Assembly (NCBI RefSeq): GCF_900111005.1
Contig: NZ_FOFV01000004.1
Coordinates: 62,001-126,000 of the forward strand
Direction of reading: 5' to 3'
Length of the DNA stretch: 64,000 nt
Origin: Lentzea albida
GTDB taxonomy: Bacteria; Actinomycetota; Actinomycetes; Mycobacteriales; Pseudonocardiaceae
The notes beneath the pieces were generated by a model. The model was not told where the DNA came from. It saw only the letters and a list, made by a program, of their open reading frames with translations, and searched no databases. The position numbers were made by a program, and so were the translations under genes. Shown piece by piece: positions 9,404 through 18,286 of this stretch (position 1 is its first letter; every line of letters starts with the position of its first letter).

Positions 9404-9983
9404 GCGCGGGCGCGAGGTGGCCGATCGCCTCGCGCAGGTGGTCCTCGACCGACGCCGTCGACACCACGACCAGTCCGGACGGGCGGTGGTCCACCCACCG
9501 CTCGACCGCCAGCCGTGCCGCCGCGCTCACCGCGGCGGCCAGCACTTCGGCGGCTTCGCGGGACTTGCCGAGTCTTTCCGCGATCACGTCGGCGATCGGC
9601 GGTTCGATCGAGGCGACCGAGTCCAGGTAGGCCTGGCGCAGCGCCGGGGTCGACGTGATCAGGGCGAGCGCCTCGGTCGGCGGTTCGCGGTACTGCTCGG
9701 CGAACGCGGCGATGATCGAGTCGACCAGCTCTTCGCCGGATGGCCTGTCCCGCAACGCTTCGGCGACCTTCAGCGCCCTGGACGCCGTGATGCCGGCGAC
9801 GATCGCGTGCTCGCGGCTCGGGAAGTAGTTGTTGTAGGTGCGCGGTGAGACGTTCGCCGCCTCGGCGATCTCGTCGACCCGCACCTCGTCCACGCCCTTC
9901 TCCAGGGCGAGCCCCAGCGCGGCGGCGGCCAGTGCCGCTCGGGTCTCGGCCTTCTTGCGCTCACGCAGTCCCACGCCACTCAC
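9396..9983 (-). CDS. TetR-family transcriptional repressor
   Basis: The 195-residue protein has an N-terminal TetR DNA-binding domain (ERKKAETRAALAAAAL, then VDEIAEAANVSPRTYNNYFP) and a helical ligand domain. In-frame GTG codons occur at 10010, 9983 and 9974. I prefer 9983 because the 10010 start would place a repeated operator-like element inside the gene. It is divergent from the DUF2975 gene and probably represses both. Confidence 0.85.
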   Translation of the reverse strand: MSGVGLRERKKAETRAALAAAALGLALEKGVDEVRVDEIAEAANVSPRTYNNYFPSREHAIVAGITASRALKVAEALRDRPSGEELVDSIIAAFAEQYREPPTEALALITSTPALRQAYLDSVASIEPPIADVIAERLGKSREAAEVLAAAVSAAARLAVERWVDHRPSGLVVVSTASVEDHLREAIGHLAPALR

Positions 9984-10004
9984 TCTAGAGACCTGTTGCG
10001 ACAC

Positions 10005-10042
10005 GATCACTACCGATTGACTTTCGATAGATCACTACCGAT
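10005..10042. promoter_or_regulatory. Direct-repeat operator between TetR and DUF2975 genes
   Basis: The 13-mer GATCACTACCGAT occurs twice, at 10005-10017 and 10030-10042, exactly 25 bp apart, in the short intergenic region between the divergent TetR and DUF2975 genes. The copies flank an AT-richer stretch that could hold the promoters. They are the best candidate binding sites for the TetR protein. Confidence 0.6.
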
Positions 10043-10051
10043 ACTCGATGC

Positions 10052-10531
10052 ATGATTGCTGAACGTTGGGCCGTCACGGCTCTGCGGGTGTTCCTGGTGG
10101 CGCTGTTCGCCGTCCTCGTCATGCTGGAGACGTTCTCCCTGCCCGGCCAGTACGCGCACATGGCGCAGCAGAACCCGGAGGAGGCCTACCTGAGGTGGCC
10201 TTCGACGATCGTGTCGGTGTTCTGGGTGGTGTGCGTGCAGGTGGTGATCGTGGCCACCTGGAAGCTGCTCACGTTGGTGCGCAAGGATCTGATCTTCACC
10301 GAGGCTTCGATCAAGTGGGTGAACGTGATGGTCTGGGCGATAGCCGCGGCGTGGGTCGTGCTCATCGGGGTGTTCCTCTGGGTCGGGTTCAACGCCGACG
10401 ACCCCGGCGTGATCGTGCTGTTCTTCCTATTCACGTCGGCCGTCAGCGTGATCGGGCTCGTGATGGTCGTGATGCGGGCGCTGCTCAAGCGCGCCACGGA
10501 ACTCCGCTCCGACATGGAAGCGGTGATCTGA
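10052..10531 (+). CDS. DUF2975 membrane protein
   Basis: This 159-residue protein has four predicted membrane helices, at about residues 7-25, 50-70, 90-112 and 122-145. It has the typical DUF2975 organisation, including RKDLIFTEASIKWVNVMVW after helix two. DUF2975 genes are regularly followed by a small Cro/C1-type HTH gene, as here. The function is unknown. The stop overlaps the next start by one base (TGATG), so the two are coupled. Confidence 0.85.
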   Translation: MIAERWAVTALRVFLVALFAVLVMLETFSLPGQYAHMAQQNPEEAYLRWPSTIVSVFWVVCVQVVIVATWKLLTLVRKDLIFTEASIKWVNVMVWAIAAAWVVLIGVFLWVGFNADDPGVIVLFFLFTSAVSVIGLVMVVMRALLKRATELRSDMEAVI

Positions 10532-10749
10532 TGGCCATCGTCGTGCGCATCGACGTCGAACTGGCCAAGCGCAAGATGAGCGTCGGCGAGTTCGCGGAGA
10601 AAGTCGGGCTGACGCCCGCGAACGTCGCGGTGCTGAAGAACGGCCGCGCGAAGGCCGTCCGGTTCAGCACGCTCGAAGCCATGTGCCGGGTGCTGGAGTG
10701 CCAGCCCGGCGACCTCCTCGAGTTCGTCGAGGACGAGGAGTCAGCCTAG
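10531..10749 (+). CDS. Small Cro/C1-type HTH regulator (YozG-like)
   Basis: The 72-residue protein is almost entirely one helix-turn-helix domain, with VGEFAEKVGLTPANVAVLKN as the recognition region and a Cro/C1-type end VLECQPGDLLEFVEDEE. It is the usual partner of DUF2975 membrane proteins and is translationally coupled to one here. It is probably a local autoregulator. Its 3' end overlaps the convergent MutL-like gene by 9 bp. Confidence 0.85.
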   Translation: MAIVVRIDVELAKRKMSVGEFAEKVGLTPANVAVLKNGRAKAVRFSTLEAMCRVLECQPGDLLEFVEDEESA

Positions 10750-11976
10750 GGTCTTCGCCAGTCGGTCGGCGGCTTCGAGCCGCCCCGACTCGGCGAGCAA
10801 CCCCACCGGCGCCAGCACGTAGTCGCGGTCGACGGTGATCTCCGCCGTCCTGAGTACCGGTCGCAGCACCGGGTCGGTGCGCAGCGCCTCGACGACCGGC
10901 CCGATGTCCGGCGTGTGCCGGAAGACCCCGCCGGACAGCACCAGCAACCCCGCGCCGTGCGGGCCGAGCTGGCCGTCGACCTGCCGCAGGTGCCTGCGGA
11001 TCGCCAGGATCGCCGCGAACGACGCCAGCTTCACGTCCACGGCCGGATCGTCCGCGAGCCAGTCGACGTTCTCGGCGCGGAACCGGGCCTCTGCCGTCAG
11101 GTCCTCGGTGGTGAGGCGTTCCGCGTGAGCCTCCTTCACCACTCCCGGCGCGGACCAGCGCATGCCCAGGTCACCCTCGACGGTGCGGCGGTCCGGCGGC
11201 AGCGCGACCGTCCTCTCCAGACCCTCGCTGTCCACAGCCGACACCGCCGAGTACACGTCCGTGGTCGCGCCGCCGACGTCCACGACGAGCACCGCTCCTT
11301 CACGGTCCTGGTGCGCGAGCCGGGACACGCCCGCCAGCACGGCGTCCGGTGTGACGGCCCTGACCAGCTGCCGGAACCGCGGCCCCTTCGACAGGCCCTT
11401 GCCGCCGATCACGTGCTGGAGGAACGCCTCGCGGATCGCCCTGCGCGCCGGTTCCGGGGCGAGCCGGCCGACGTCCGGCAGCACGTTCGGGCAGGCCACG
11501 ACGGTCCGCTTGGCCAGCAGTCGCAGCGCTTCCGGCTGCGCCTCGACGTTGCCGGCCAGCACGATCGGCACGGCGACGCGGGCGAGCTTCGCGGCGTTGT
11601 GCAGCAGCACCTTCTCATCGCCGCCGTCCGTGCCGCCGACCAGCAGGACCAGGTCCGGGGTGGCCGCGCGGAGCGCCTTCGCGTCGACCGGGCCCGCGCT
11701 GACGTGCACGATCTTGGCGCCGGCACTCAGTGCGACCCGGTAGCCCGCCTCGGCGCTGACCACGCGTTCCTGACCGACGACCGCGAGCCTCAGCCCACCG
11801 CCGGCGGACGAGCACGCGAGGACCTCGCCGTCGCCGACCTCGGCGCGCAGGGCGTCGATGCCCTTCAGGACCTCCGGCGGCGTGGTCGGGTGCTGCCCGG
11901 TCCGGACCAGCTCGCCCTCGGGTGTGACGAGAGCGGCCTTGGTCCAGGTGGAACCGACGTCGAGACACAGGATCAC
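10741..11976 (-). CDS. Glutamate mutase MutL-like (GlmL) ASKHA ATPase, orphan
   Basis: The 411-residue protein has the actin/hexokinase-type fold of the MutL family: phosphate-1 motif CLDVGSTWTKAAL at the N-terminus, LLVGGTDGGDE near 120, VVDVGGATTDVYS near 235 and LVLSGGVFRHTP near the end. MutL proteins accompany the glutamate mutase subunits MutS/MutE and are thought to act as chaperones or reactivases for adenosylcobalamin mutases. No mutase subunit lies in the window, so the partner is unknown. It is divergent from the P-loop gene at 11994. Confidence 0.85.
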   Translation of the reverse strand: MILCLDVGSTWTKAALVTPEGELVRTGQHPTTPPEVLKGIDALRAEVGDGEVLACSSAGGGLRLAVVGQERVVSAEAGYRVALSAGAKIVHVSAGPVDAKALRAATPDLVLLVGGTDGGDEKVLLHNAAKLARVAVPIVLAGNVEAQPEALRLLAKRTVVACPNVLPDVGRLAPEPARRAIREAFLQHVIGGKGLSKGPRFRQLVRAVTPDAVLAGVSRLAHQDREGAVLVVDVGGATTDVYSAVSAVDSEGLERTVALPPDRRTVEGDLGMRWSAPGVVKEAHAERLTTEDLTAEARFRAENVDWLADDPAVDVKLASFAAILAIRRHLRQVDGQLGPHGAGLLVLSGGVFRHTPDIGPVVEALRTDPVLRPVLRTAEITVDRDYVLAPVGLLAESGRLEAADRLAKTLG

Positions 11977-11993
11977 CGGGTTAGCTTGCCACC

Positions 11994-12599
11994 ATGAAGC
12001 TCACGCCCAAGGTGATCCTCGAAGGAACACGGCTGACCGGCAAGACGGACCTGGCCTTCGCGTTGAACGAACACCCCCGGCTGGTCGGTCACCGCCGGTA
12101 CCGCTACCACTCGCCGTTGATCTCGGCGGAGTGGAGCGGCTTCAGCAACGAGCCGTGGGGGCGCGGGCTGATCGACTTCTCCCCCGAGGAGACCGAACTC
12201 GCGATGGAGACCTACGAGACGTGGGTGCGGATGTTCGAACTCCAGCGCTACTACTCGTGGATCGTCGACCGCTTCCACCTGTCCACGCTGGCCCATCAGG
12301 CGCGGCAGGGGCGCGAGTTCGACTTCGACTGGCTGGAGGAACGGCTCAAGCCGCTCAACTTCGCGATCGTGCTGTGCACCCGTCCCGAGGACACGTTCGA
12401 GGAGGCCCGGGAGGAACGGCTCAAGATCAGCGCGAACCCCAAGCAGTACGTGTCGCTGGAGCCGTTCATCGAGGAACAGCAGCAACTCCGCGCGCTGGCG
12501 GCGAAGTCGGTGCTGCCCGTCTTCGAGTTCGACGTGACGCGGCACGGGCCCGACGACGTGGCCGCGTGGCTGGACGAGCGAGGCCTGCTGACGCTCTAG
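11994..12599 (+). CDS. P-loop nucleotide kinase-like protein
   Basis: The 201-residue protein opens KVILEGTRLTGKTDLAFALN, a P-loop-like GTRLTGKT, and has DRFHLS near residue 90, like the DR motif of thymidylate and deoxynucleoside kinases. A lid-like arginine-rich helix REERLKISANPKQYV follows. This supports a nucleotide or small-molecule kinase fold, but the substrate cannot be named. It stands alone and converges on the MarR gene with a 4-bp overlap. Confidence 0.65.
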   Translation: MKLTPKVILEGTRLTGKTDLAFALNEHPRLVGHRRYRYHSPLISAEWSGFSNEPWGRGLIDFSPEETELAMETYETWVRMFELQRYYSWIVDRFHLSTLAHQARQGREFDFDWLEERLKPLNFAIVLCTRPEDTFEEAREERLKISANPKQYVSLEPFIEEQQQLRALAAKSVLPVFEFDVTRHGPDDVAAWLDERGLLTL

Positions 12600-13051
12600 T
12601 CGTCCGCTTTCTCGTGCACCACCTTCATGAACGCCCCGAGCTGCGCGAGCTCGCCCGGCGTGAAGAGGTCCACGAGGTACTCGCGCACCGTCCCGACGTG
12701 ACCGGGCGCGGTGGTGCGGAGCAGGTCCTTGCCCACCTCGGTCAGCACGGCGAGGATGCCGCGCTCGTCGGACTCGTGCGGTTCGCGCCGCACGAGTCCC
12801 GACTTCTCCAGCTTGCCGATCTGGTAGGTCAGCGAGCTCTTCGACACCACGACCCTGCGCGCCAGCTCGGTCATGCGCATGCGGTTGCCCGGCTGTTCGG
12901 ACAGCACGACCAGCACGTTGTACTGCGCGTGCGAGAGGCCCGCATCGCGCTGCAACTGCTGTTCGATCTGCCTCTCGAGGAGGTGGTACGCCTGGACGAA
13001 GTGGTGCCAGGCGTTCCCCTCCTCCTCCGAGAGCCACCGCGCGTTCTCCAT
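12596..13051 (-). CDS. MarR-family transcriptional regulator
   Basis: The 151-residue protein has the MarR winged helix: LSHAQYNVLVVLSEQPGNRM, then MTELARRVVVSKSSLTYQIG, and the wing RREPHESDERGILAVLT. MarR proteins repress neighbouring genes and release DNA on binding phenolic or oxidative signals. I chose the ATG at 13051 because it sits just before the first helix. It lies 10 bp downstream of the permease stop on the same strand and may control it. Confidence 0.88.
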   Translation of the reverse strand: MENARWLSEEEGNAWHHFVQAYHLLERQIEQQLQRDAGLSHAQYNVLVVLSEQPGNRMRMTELARRVVVSKSSLTYQIGKLEKSGLVRREPHESDERGILAVLTEVGKDLLRTTAPGHVGTVREYLVDLFTPGELAQLGAFMKVVHEKADD

Positions 13052-13061
13052 GGAGCGCAGG

Positions 13062-14573
13062 TTAGTTGGTGCCCTCCGACTTCCCTGCCCGTTCACCCTG
13101 CTTGCCCAGCACCGAGTTGCGCCGGCTGTAGACGAAGTAGACGACCACGCCGAGCGCCATCCAGATGAGGAACCGGACCCAGGTGAGAGCGGTCAGGTTC
13201 AGCATCAGCCACAGGCAGGCGAGGATCGCGAGGATCGGCACCAGCGGCACGAGCGGCACGCGGAAGCCGCGCGACAGGTCGGGCCGGGTCCTGCGGAGCA
13301 CCATCACGCCCGCCGAGACGAGGATGAACGCGAACAGCGTGCCGACGTTCACCATCTCTTCGAGCTTGCCCGCCGGGAAGAAGCCCGCGGCGATCGCCAC
13401 CAGCACACCGATGATGATCGTGATGCGGGTCGGCGTGCCGTGGCTGCCGGTCTTCGCGAGACCGCGCGGCAGCAGTCCGTCGCGCGACATCGCGAAGAGG
13501 ACGCGGCTCTGGCCGAGCATCAGCACCATGACGACGGTGGTGAGACCGGCGAGCGCGCCGACCGAGATCACCGTCGCCGCCCAGTCGACCCCGTTCTGCG
13601 CGAACGCGCTGGCGAGCGTCGCCCGCGTACCGTCCGGCTGGGTCGCGAGCTCCTTGTACGGCACCATGCCGGTGATCACGAGCGTCACGGCGACGTAGAG
13701 CACGGTGACGATCGCGAGCGAGCCCAGGATGCCGCGCGGCACGGCCTTCTGCGGGTTCTTGGTCTCCTCCGCCGTGGTCGCCACGACGTCGAAGCCGATG
13801 AACGCGAAGAAGACGATGCTGGCCGCGGCCAGCATGCCGAGCACGCCGTAGGTGCTGCCCGAGTAGCCGGTGATCAGCGAGAACAGCGACTGCTCGATGC
13901 CGGTGTGCGCGGCCGGCCCGGACTCGGCGGCCGGCGGGATGAACGGCGAGTAGTTCTCGGCCTTGATGTAGCTGATGCCGAGCACGATCACGAGCAGCAC
14001 CACCGCGACCTTGATGGCCGTGATGACCGCGCTGACCCGCGAGCTGAGCTTCGTGCCGATGACCAGCAACACCGTCAGCACCGCGACCAGGAGCACGGCG
14101 CCCCAGTCGAACTTGATGCCGTCACCGACCTCGGTCTTCACGTCGAGGCCGAAGAGCCCCAGCGTCGTCTGCAGGTAGGCCGACCAGCCCTTGGCGACCG
14201 CGGCCGAACCGACCGCGAACTCCAGCACCAGGTCCCACCCGATGATCCACGCGGCGAACTCGCCGAACGTCGCGTAGGAGAAGGTGTACGCGCTGCCCGC
14301 GACCGGCACCGTCGAGGCGAACTCGGCGTAGCACAACGCGGCCAGCGCGCAGGCGATCGCCGCCAGCACGAACGACAGCGAGACCGACGGCCCCGCGATG
14401 TTGCCCGCGGTGCTCGCGGTGAGCGTGAAGATGCCGGCACCGATGACGACCGCGACACCGAAGACCGTGAGGTCCCAGGCCGTCAGGTCCTTGCGGAGCT
14501 TGGTGCCCGGCTCGTCCGTGTCCGCGATCGACTGCTCGATCGACTTCGTGCGCCACAACCCGTTCCCCGGCAC
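13062..14573 (-). CDS. APC-superfamily amino-acid permease (cationic amino acid transporter type)
   Basis: The 503-residue inner-membrane protein has 12 or more hydrophobic segments. It has the APC signature GVAVVIGAGIFTLTA in helix one, CYAEFASTVPVAGSAYTFSY in helix three and FFAFIGFDVVATTAEE mid-protein. This matches the CAT subfamily, which imports amino acids by proton coupling. It occupies the position of the M. tuberculosis gene Rv3253c, annotated as a cationic amino-acid transporter. The GTG at 14573 has GGAGG 8 nt upstream. Confidence 0.9.
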   Translation of the reverse strand: MPGNGLWRTKSIEQSIADTDEPGTKLRKDLTAWDLTVFGVAVVIGAGIFTLTASTAGNIAGPSVSLSFVLAAIACALAALCYAEFASTVPVAGSAYTFSYATFGEFAAWIIGWDLVLEFAVGSAAVAKGWSAYLQTTLGLFGLDVKTEVGDGIKFDWGAVLLVAVLTVLLVIGTKLSSRVSAVITAIKVAVVLLVIVLGISYIKAENYSPFIPPAAESGPAAHTGIEQSLFSLITGYSGSTYGVLGMLAAASIVFFAFIGFDVVATTAEETKNPQKAVPRGILGSLAIVTVLYVAVTLVITGMVPYKELATQPDGTRATLASAFAQNGVDWAATVISVGALAGLTTVVMVLMLGQSRVLFAMSRDGLLPRGLAKTGSHGTPTRITIIIGVLVAIAAGFFPAGKLEEMVNVGTLFAFILVSAGVMVLRRTRPDLSRGFRVPLVPLVPILAILACLWLMLNLTALTWVRFLIWMALGVVVYFVYSRRNSVLGKQGERAGKSEGTN

Positions 14574-14753
14574 GGTGCATACCTCCTTGATGGATCCCCG
14601 ATCGGCCCACCCTAGAGGTATCCACCAGGTGAGATGCCGATAGCCGTTCACCACGGGTTTGTCCGGTGTTCTGTCCGGCGGGCGGGGAAGCCGCCTGAGG
14701 GGAGGGCGAGCCGGCGCGACCGGTTCGGCGAGCTGCGGAGCCCTTCTCGCGAA

Positions 14754-14790
14754 CGAAGCCGCCCCGGGCGGTGGGCCCGGGGCGGCTTCG
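14754..14790. terminator. 15-bp perfect hairpin downstream of the cation efflux gene
   Basis: Positions 14754-14768 pair perfectly with 14776-14790 around a 7-nt loop. It starts 15 bp past the stop of the cation efflux gene on the minus strand. There is no T-run, as is common for actinobacterial terminators. The remainder of the 14574-14804 gap is the upstream region of the permease. Confidence 0.75.
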
Positions 14791-14804
14791 CAGTCAGTTC
14801 AGGA

Positions 14805-15728
14805 TCAGGAGCTGGCGACCGTGGACCGGTCCAGGTCCGGCTCCAGGTAGATCAGCCGGGCCTGCGGCACCTTGCTCCGCACCCGCTGCTCGGCGTCGTT
14901 GATCGCCTGCGCCACCTCGTCGAGCGGCAGCCGCGGCTCCAGGGCGATCTTCGCGGCCACGAGCAGCTCGTCCGGGCCGATGTACTGGGTCTTGATGTGG
15001 ATGACGCGCTGCACCTTGCCGGCGGCGAGCTCGTCGCAGATCACGTCGAGGTCCTTGTCGGACGCGCCCTCACCGATCAGCAGCGACTTCATCTCGATGA
15101 TCAGGATGATCGCGATGACACCGAGCAGCACACCGATGGCGATCGTGCCGAGCGCGTCGAAGACCGGGTTGCCGGTGACCGTCGCGAGGCCGACACCGAT
15201 CAGCGCGAGGATCAGACCGATCAGCGCGCCCGCGTCCTCCAGCAGCACGACCGGCAGTTCCGGCGTGCGGGAGTTGCGGATGAACTGCCACCAGGTCGCG
15301 TCGCCCTTGATGAGCTTCGACTCCCTGATGGCCGTCATGAAGCTGTAGGTCTCGAGACCGATCGCGACGACGAGGATGCCGACCGCGACGATCGGGCTGG
15401 AGAGCGCCTCGGGGTGCTGCAGCTTGTGGATGCCCTCGTACAGCGCGAAGACCGAGCCGAGGGTGAAGAGCATCAGGGCGACCACGAACGACCAGAAGTA
15501 CCGGTCGCGGCCGAAGCCGAACGGGTGCAGCCTCGTGGCCTTGCGCTGGGCCGTCTTCTGGCCGAGCAGCAGCAGGCCCTGGTTCGACGTGTCGGCGACC
15601 GAGTGCACCGACTCGGCGAGCATCGACGACGAGCCGGTGATCAAGAATCCGATGAACTTGGCCACCGCGATACCGGCGTTCGCCACCAATGCCGCGACGA
15701 TCGCCTTGGTCCCGCCCCCTGCTGACAC
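14805..15728 (-). CDS. Cation diffusion facilitator (CDF) family efflux protein
   Basis: The 307-residue membrane protein has six helices and CDF motifs. The helix-two metal site is SMLAESVHSVADTSNQ, HPFGFGRDRYFW follows, and the cytosolic C-terminal ferredoxin-like domain ends in VPQARLIYLEPDLD. CDF proteins export zinc, iron, manganese or cobalt in exchange for protons. The metal is not determinable by eye. The GTG has GAGGAG 7-10 nt upstream. It follows manA by 41 bp and may be the last gene of the mannose operon. Confidence 0.88.
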   Translation of the reverse strand: MSAGGGTKAIVAALVANAGIAVAKFIGFLITGSSSMLAESVHSVADTSNQGLLLLGQKTAQRKATRLHPFGFGRDRYFWSFVVALMLFTLGSVFALYEGIHKLQHPEALSSPIVAVGILVVAIGLETYSFMTAIRESKLIKGDATWWQFIRNSRTPELPVVLLEDAGALIGLILALIGVGLATVTGNPVFDALGTIAIGVLLGVIAIILIIEMKSLLIGEGASDKDLDVICDELAAGKVQRVIHIKTQYIGPDELLVAAKIALEPRLPLDEVAQAINDAEQRVRSKVPQARLIYLEPDLDRSTVASS

Positions 15729-15769
15729 GCCTGTCTCCTCGCAACCAGTCCGGTTTGTCCGGGCGAACC

Positions 15770-16984
15770 TTAGTCGGTTCCCGCCGTGGCGCGGAAAAGT
15801 TCGGCGGAATCGACACCATCCGGTCGGATGACCACCGCCGGGTCCGACGCCGGCAGCCACACGGACTCGCCGCGTGCCAGCCGCAACTCCTCGCCACGGG
15901 CGTTCGTGAGTACCACGGCACCGGCCGTGCAAATCATGATCTGCGGGCCTTCGTGGTCGACCCGCGTCTCGCCGGTCAGGTCCAACCTGGACAGTTCGAA
16001 CTCCGGCGCGGGCGTGCGGTAGACGCGGACGCCCGGCTGGACCTCCTCGCCCAGCAGCACTTCCATGTCACCGCAGGTGAAGTCGAGCACACGCAGCAGC
16101 TCGGGCACGTCGACGTGCTTGGGCGTGAGGCCGCAGCGCAGGACGTTGTCCGAGTTGGCCAGGATCTCGATGCCCGTGCCGCGCAGGTACGCGTGCAGGT
16201 TGCCGGCGGGCAGGTGGATAGCCTCGCCGGGCTGCAGCACGATGCGGTTGAGCAGCAACGCCGCCAGCACGCCCGCGTCACCGGGGTAGGACTCGCCCAG
16301 TTCCAGGATCGTGCGGCACTCCAGGTCGAACTCGCCGTGCTCCTTCACGTGCAGCACGCACGCGTCGAGGACCTGCGGGAGCAGCACCGACAACGACGTC
16401 TGCGGCAGCGTGATCAGCATCGTGAACAACGCGCGCAGGCCCGACGAGTCCGGCTGCGCGACCAGCATCTCGGTGTACGGCGCCAGCGCGGGCGCGTCCA
16501 GCGAGCGCAGCAGCGCGACCGTCCGCGCCGGGTCGCGGAAGCCCGCCAGCGCGTGGAACTCGGTGAGGGCGCAGACCAGTTCCGGCTTGGCGGCCGGGTC
16601 CTTGTAGTTGCGGATCGGGGAGTCGAGCGGCACGAGGCGCTTCTCCTCGGCCGCGAAGCCCTCGGCCGCCTGCGCGGCGGACGGGTGCGCCTGCAGGCTC
16701 AGCGCCTCCTCGGCGGCGAGCACCTTGATCAGGAACGGGAGCCTGCTGCCCCACCGCTGCGCCACGCGCTGACCGAGCTGGCCGTCCGGGTTCTCGGTCA
16801 GCAGGTCGAGCAGCGAGCGTTCGACGCCGTCCGCGCCGACGACGCGGGACGGGTCGCCGGGGTGGGCGCCCATCCACAGCTCGGCCTCGGGATGGGGTGC
16901 GGGCACCTCCTTCCCGAGCAGCTCGGCGATGGCCGTGCGTGAACCCCACGCGTACGGCCTTACCGCGTTGTGCAGCAGGTCCAC
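15770..16984 (-). CDS. manA: Mannose-6-phosphate isomerase, class I
   Basis: This cytosolic zinc enzyme interconverts fructose-6-phosphate and mannose-6-phosphate, the entry to GDP-mannose. The 404-residue protein shows the type I PMI landmarks: PYAWGSRTAI at the N-terminus, AELWMGAHPGDPS, the metal-site segment LQAHPSAAQAAEGF, and HLPAGNLHAYLRGTGIEI with the conserved C-terminal region. It is in the operon with manB and corresponds to Rv3255c in gene order. Confidence 0.95.
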   Translation of the reverse strand: MDLLHNAVRPYAWGSRTAIAELLGKEVPAPHPEAELWMGAHPGDPSRVVGADGVERSLLDLLTENPDGQLGQRVAQRWGSRLPFLIKVLAAEEALSLQAHPSAAQAAEGFAAEEKRLVPLDSPIRNYKDPAAKPELVCALTEFHALAGFRDPARTVALLRSLDAPALAPYTEMLVAQPDSSGLRALFTMLITLPQTSLSVLLPQVLDACVLHVKEHGEFDLECRTILELGESYPGDAGVLAALLLNRIVLQPGEAIHLPAGNLHAYLRGTGIEILANSDNVLRCGLTPKHVDVPELLRVLDFTCGDMEVLLGEEVQPGVRVYRTPAPEFELSRLDLTGETRVDHEGPQIMICTAGAVVLTNARGEELRLARGESVWLPASDPAVVIRPDGVDSAELFRATAGTD

Positions 16985-17003
16985 TTCTGAGTCAGCTCCC
17001 CAA

Positions 17004-18068
17004 TCAGTACGGGTTGCCGCCGAGAGTTCCGGCGGCGAGCCCGAGGTACAGCGCGGCCAGTTCGAAGCGCAGCGCGAGGAGCGCGGCGCTGACCGCGTCG
17101 CCTCCCGCCACCTCGACGGCCGGCTCCAGCACGTCTGCTCCCGGCAGCGAGTCCTCGGCGGCGTGCCTCATGGCGTCGGCCGCCGGGCCCTGGCGCACGG
17201 CCAGCAGCAGCACGCGCACGAGTCCGCTGCCCGGCTCGTCGTCCGGGTCCGCGAAGAGGTCCGCGCCCGAGGTCCCCTGAACGGCGCGGCGGTGCAGCAC
17301 CGATCGGGTCACCGCCTGCGGGTAGCCGGCGACGTCGGAGGCGACGCCCGCGAACGTCGCCAGCACGCCCGCGCCGTGCTCGCCGACCGCGGTGGCGACC
17401 TCGTCGAGGCCCCACAGCAGCGGCGTGCGGTCGGCGACGCGCAGGGCGAGCGACTTCGCCGGGTTCACGAACGACTCGTGCACCGGGTGGTCGCGCTCGG
17501 CCTCGCGGTCGAGCTCGTCCGCGATCAGTTCCACGTCGGTCTTGAGCAGCCCGAGCGAGTGCAGCACCAGCAGCCACGCGGCGAGCGCGCGCGGGAAGCT
17601 GAAGCCCGGCGGCACGTCGACGCGCGGCGGCAGCAGCACGGCCCGGCCGGCGGCGGCCGCGGCGATCGGACCGGAGTCCGGCGCCGTCAGCAACACGCGC
17701 GCGCCCCGGCGGACCGCCCTGTCGATCGACTCGGCGAGCACCCGGTCGCCGGGGTCCTCGGTGTGCGCGAGCACCACGTCGAGGGCACCGACCCACGGCG
17801 GGACCTCGTCGACCGCGACCACCGGAACCGAGCAACCGGAACCGAGCAACGCCATGACGACGCCCGCGACCGCGACCGCGTGGCCGGGCCGCGTGATGAG
17901 CACCACCGCGCGCGGGCGTTCGGAGAAGATCCGTTCCACCCCCGCCTCGGCCGCGGCCTCGGCGGTGGAGCGGACCTGCGCCCCCGCACGGGCGGCGGCG
18001 CGCAGCCAGCCACCCGTGTCGGCGTCGGCGAGGCGGCTCGAGTCGTCGAGCAGCGTGTCGTCGAGCAC
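17004..18068 (-). CDS. SIS-domain protein, phosphosugar isomerase-like (Rv3256c type)
   Basis: The 354-residue protein resembles the bifunctional phosphoglucose/phosphomannose isomerase family. It has a Rossmann-like SIS half (PRAVVLITRPGHAVAVAGVV), a second half with LLWGLDEVATAVGEHGAGV and a C-terminal PGI-like domain. The classic SIS phosphosugar-binding serines are not obvious, so catalytic activity is uncertain. It sits between manB and manA, as Rv3256c does in mycobacteria, which supports a role in mannose metabolism. Confidence 0.75.
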   Translation of the reverse strand: MLDDTLLDDSSRLADADTGGWLRAAARAGAQVRSTAEAAAEAGVERIFSERPRAVVLITRPGHAVAVAGVVMALLGSGCSVPVVAVDEVPPWVGALDVVLAHTEDPGDRVLAESIDRAVRRGARVLLTAPDSGPIAAAAAGRAVLLPPRVDVPPGFSFPRALAAWLLVLHSLGLLKTDVELIADELDREAERDHPVHESFVNPAKSLALRVADRTPLLWGLDEVATAVGEHGAGVLATFAGVASDVAGYPQAVTRSVLHRRAVQGTSGADLFADPDDEPGSGLVRVLLLAVRQGPAADAMRHAAEDSLPGADVLEPAVEVAGGDAVSAALLALRFELAALYLGLAAGTLGGNPY

Positions 18069-18073
18069 CTACG

Positions 18074-18274
18074 TCACCCGGCCGCCGGCGGCTCGACCGC
18101 CTCGTCCAGCAGCAGCACCGGGATGCCGTCGCGCACCGGGAACGACCGACCGCACGAGGTGCACGTGAGGAAGTCCGCCTCCGGATCGGTGGGCGTCCCG
18201 ACCTGCAGCGGCGCGTGCTCGGGGCACGGGCAGGCGAGGATCTCCAGCAACTGCTCTTCGAGCTTGACGGCCAC
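18074..18274 (-). CDS. Trm112-family small zinc-ribbon-like protein
   Basis: The 66-residue protein has the Trm112/UPF0434 fold. It reads LLEILACPCPEH at the N-terminus and FLTCTSCGRSFPVRDGIPVL at the C-terminus, with CPC and CTSC as probable metal ligands. In eukaryotes Trm112 activates methyltransferases; the role in actinobacteria is not established. It is packed between manB and the SIS gene with gaps of 12 and 5 bp. Confidence 0.85.
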   Translation of the reverse strand: MAVKLEEQLLEILACPCPEHAPLQVGTPTDPEADFLTCTSCGRSFPVRDGIPVLLLDEAVEPPAAG

Positions 18275-18286
18275 GGTGTTCTCTCC

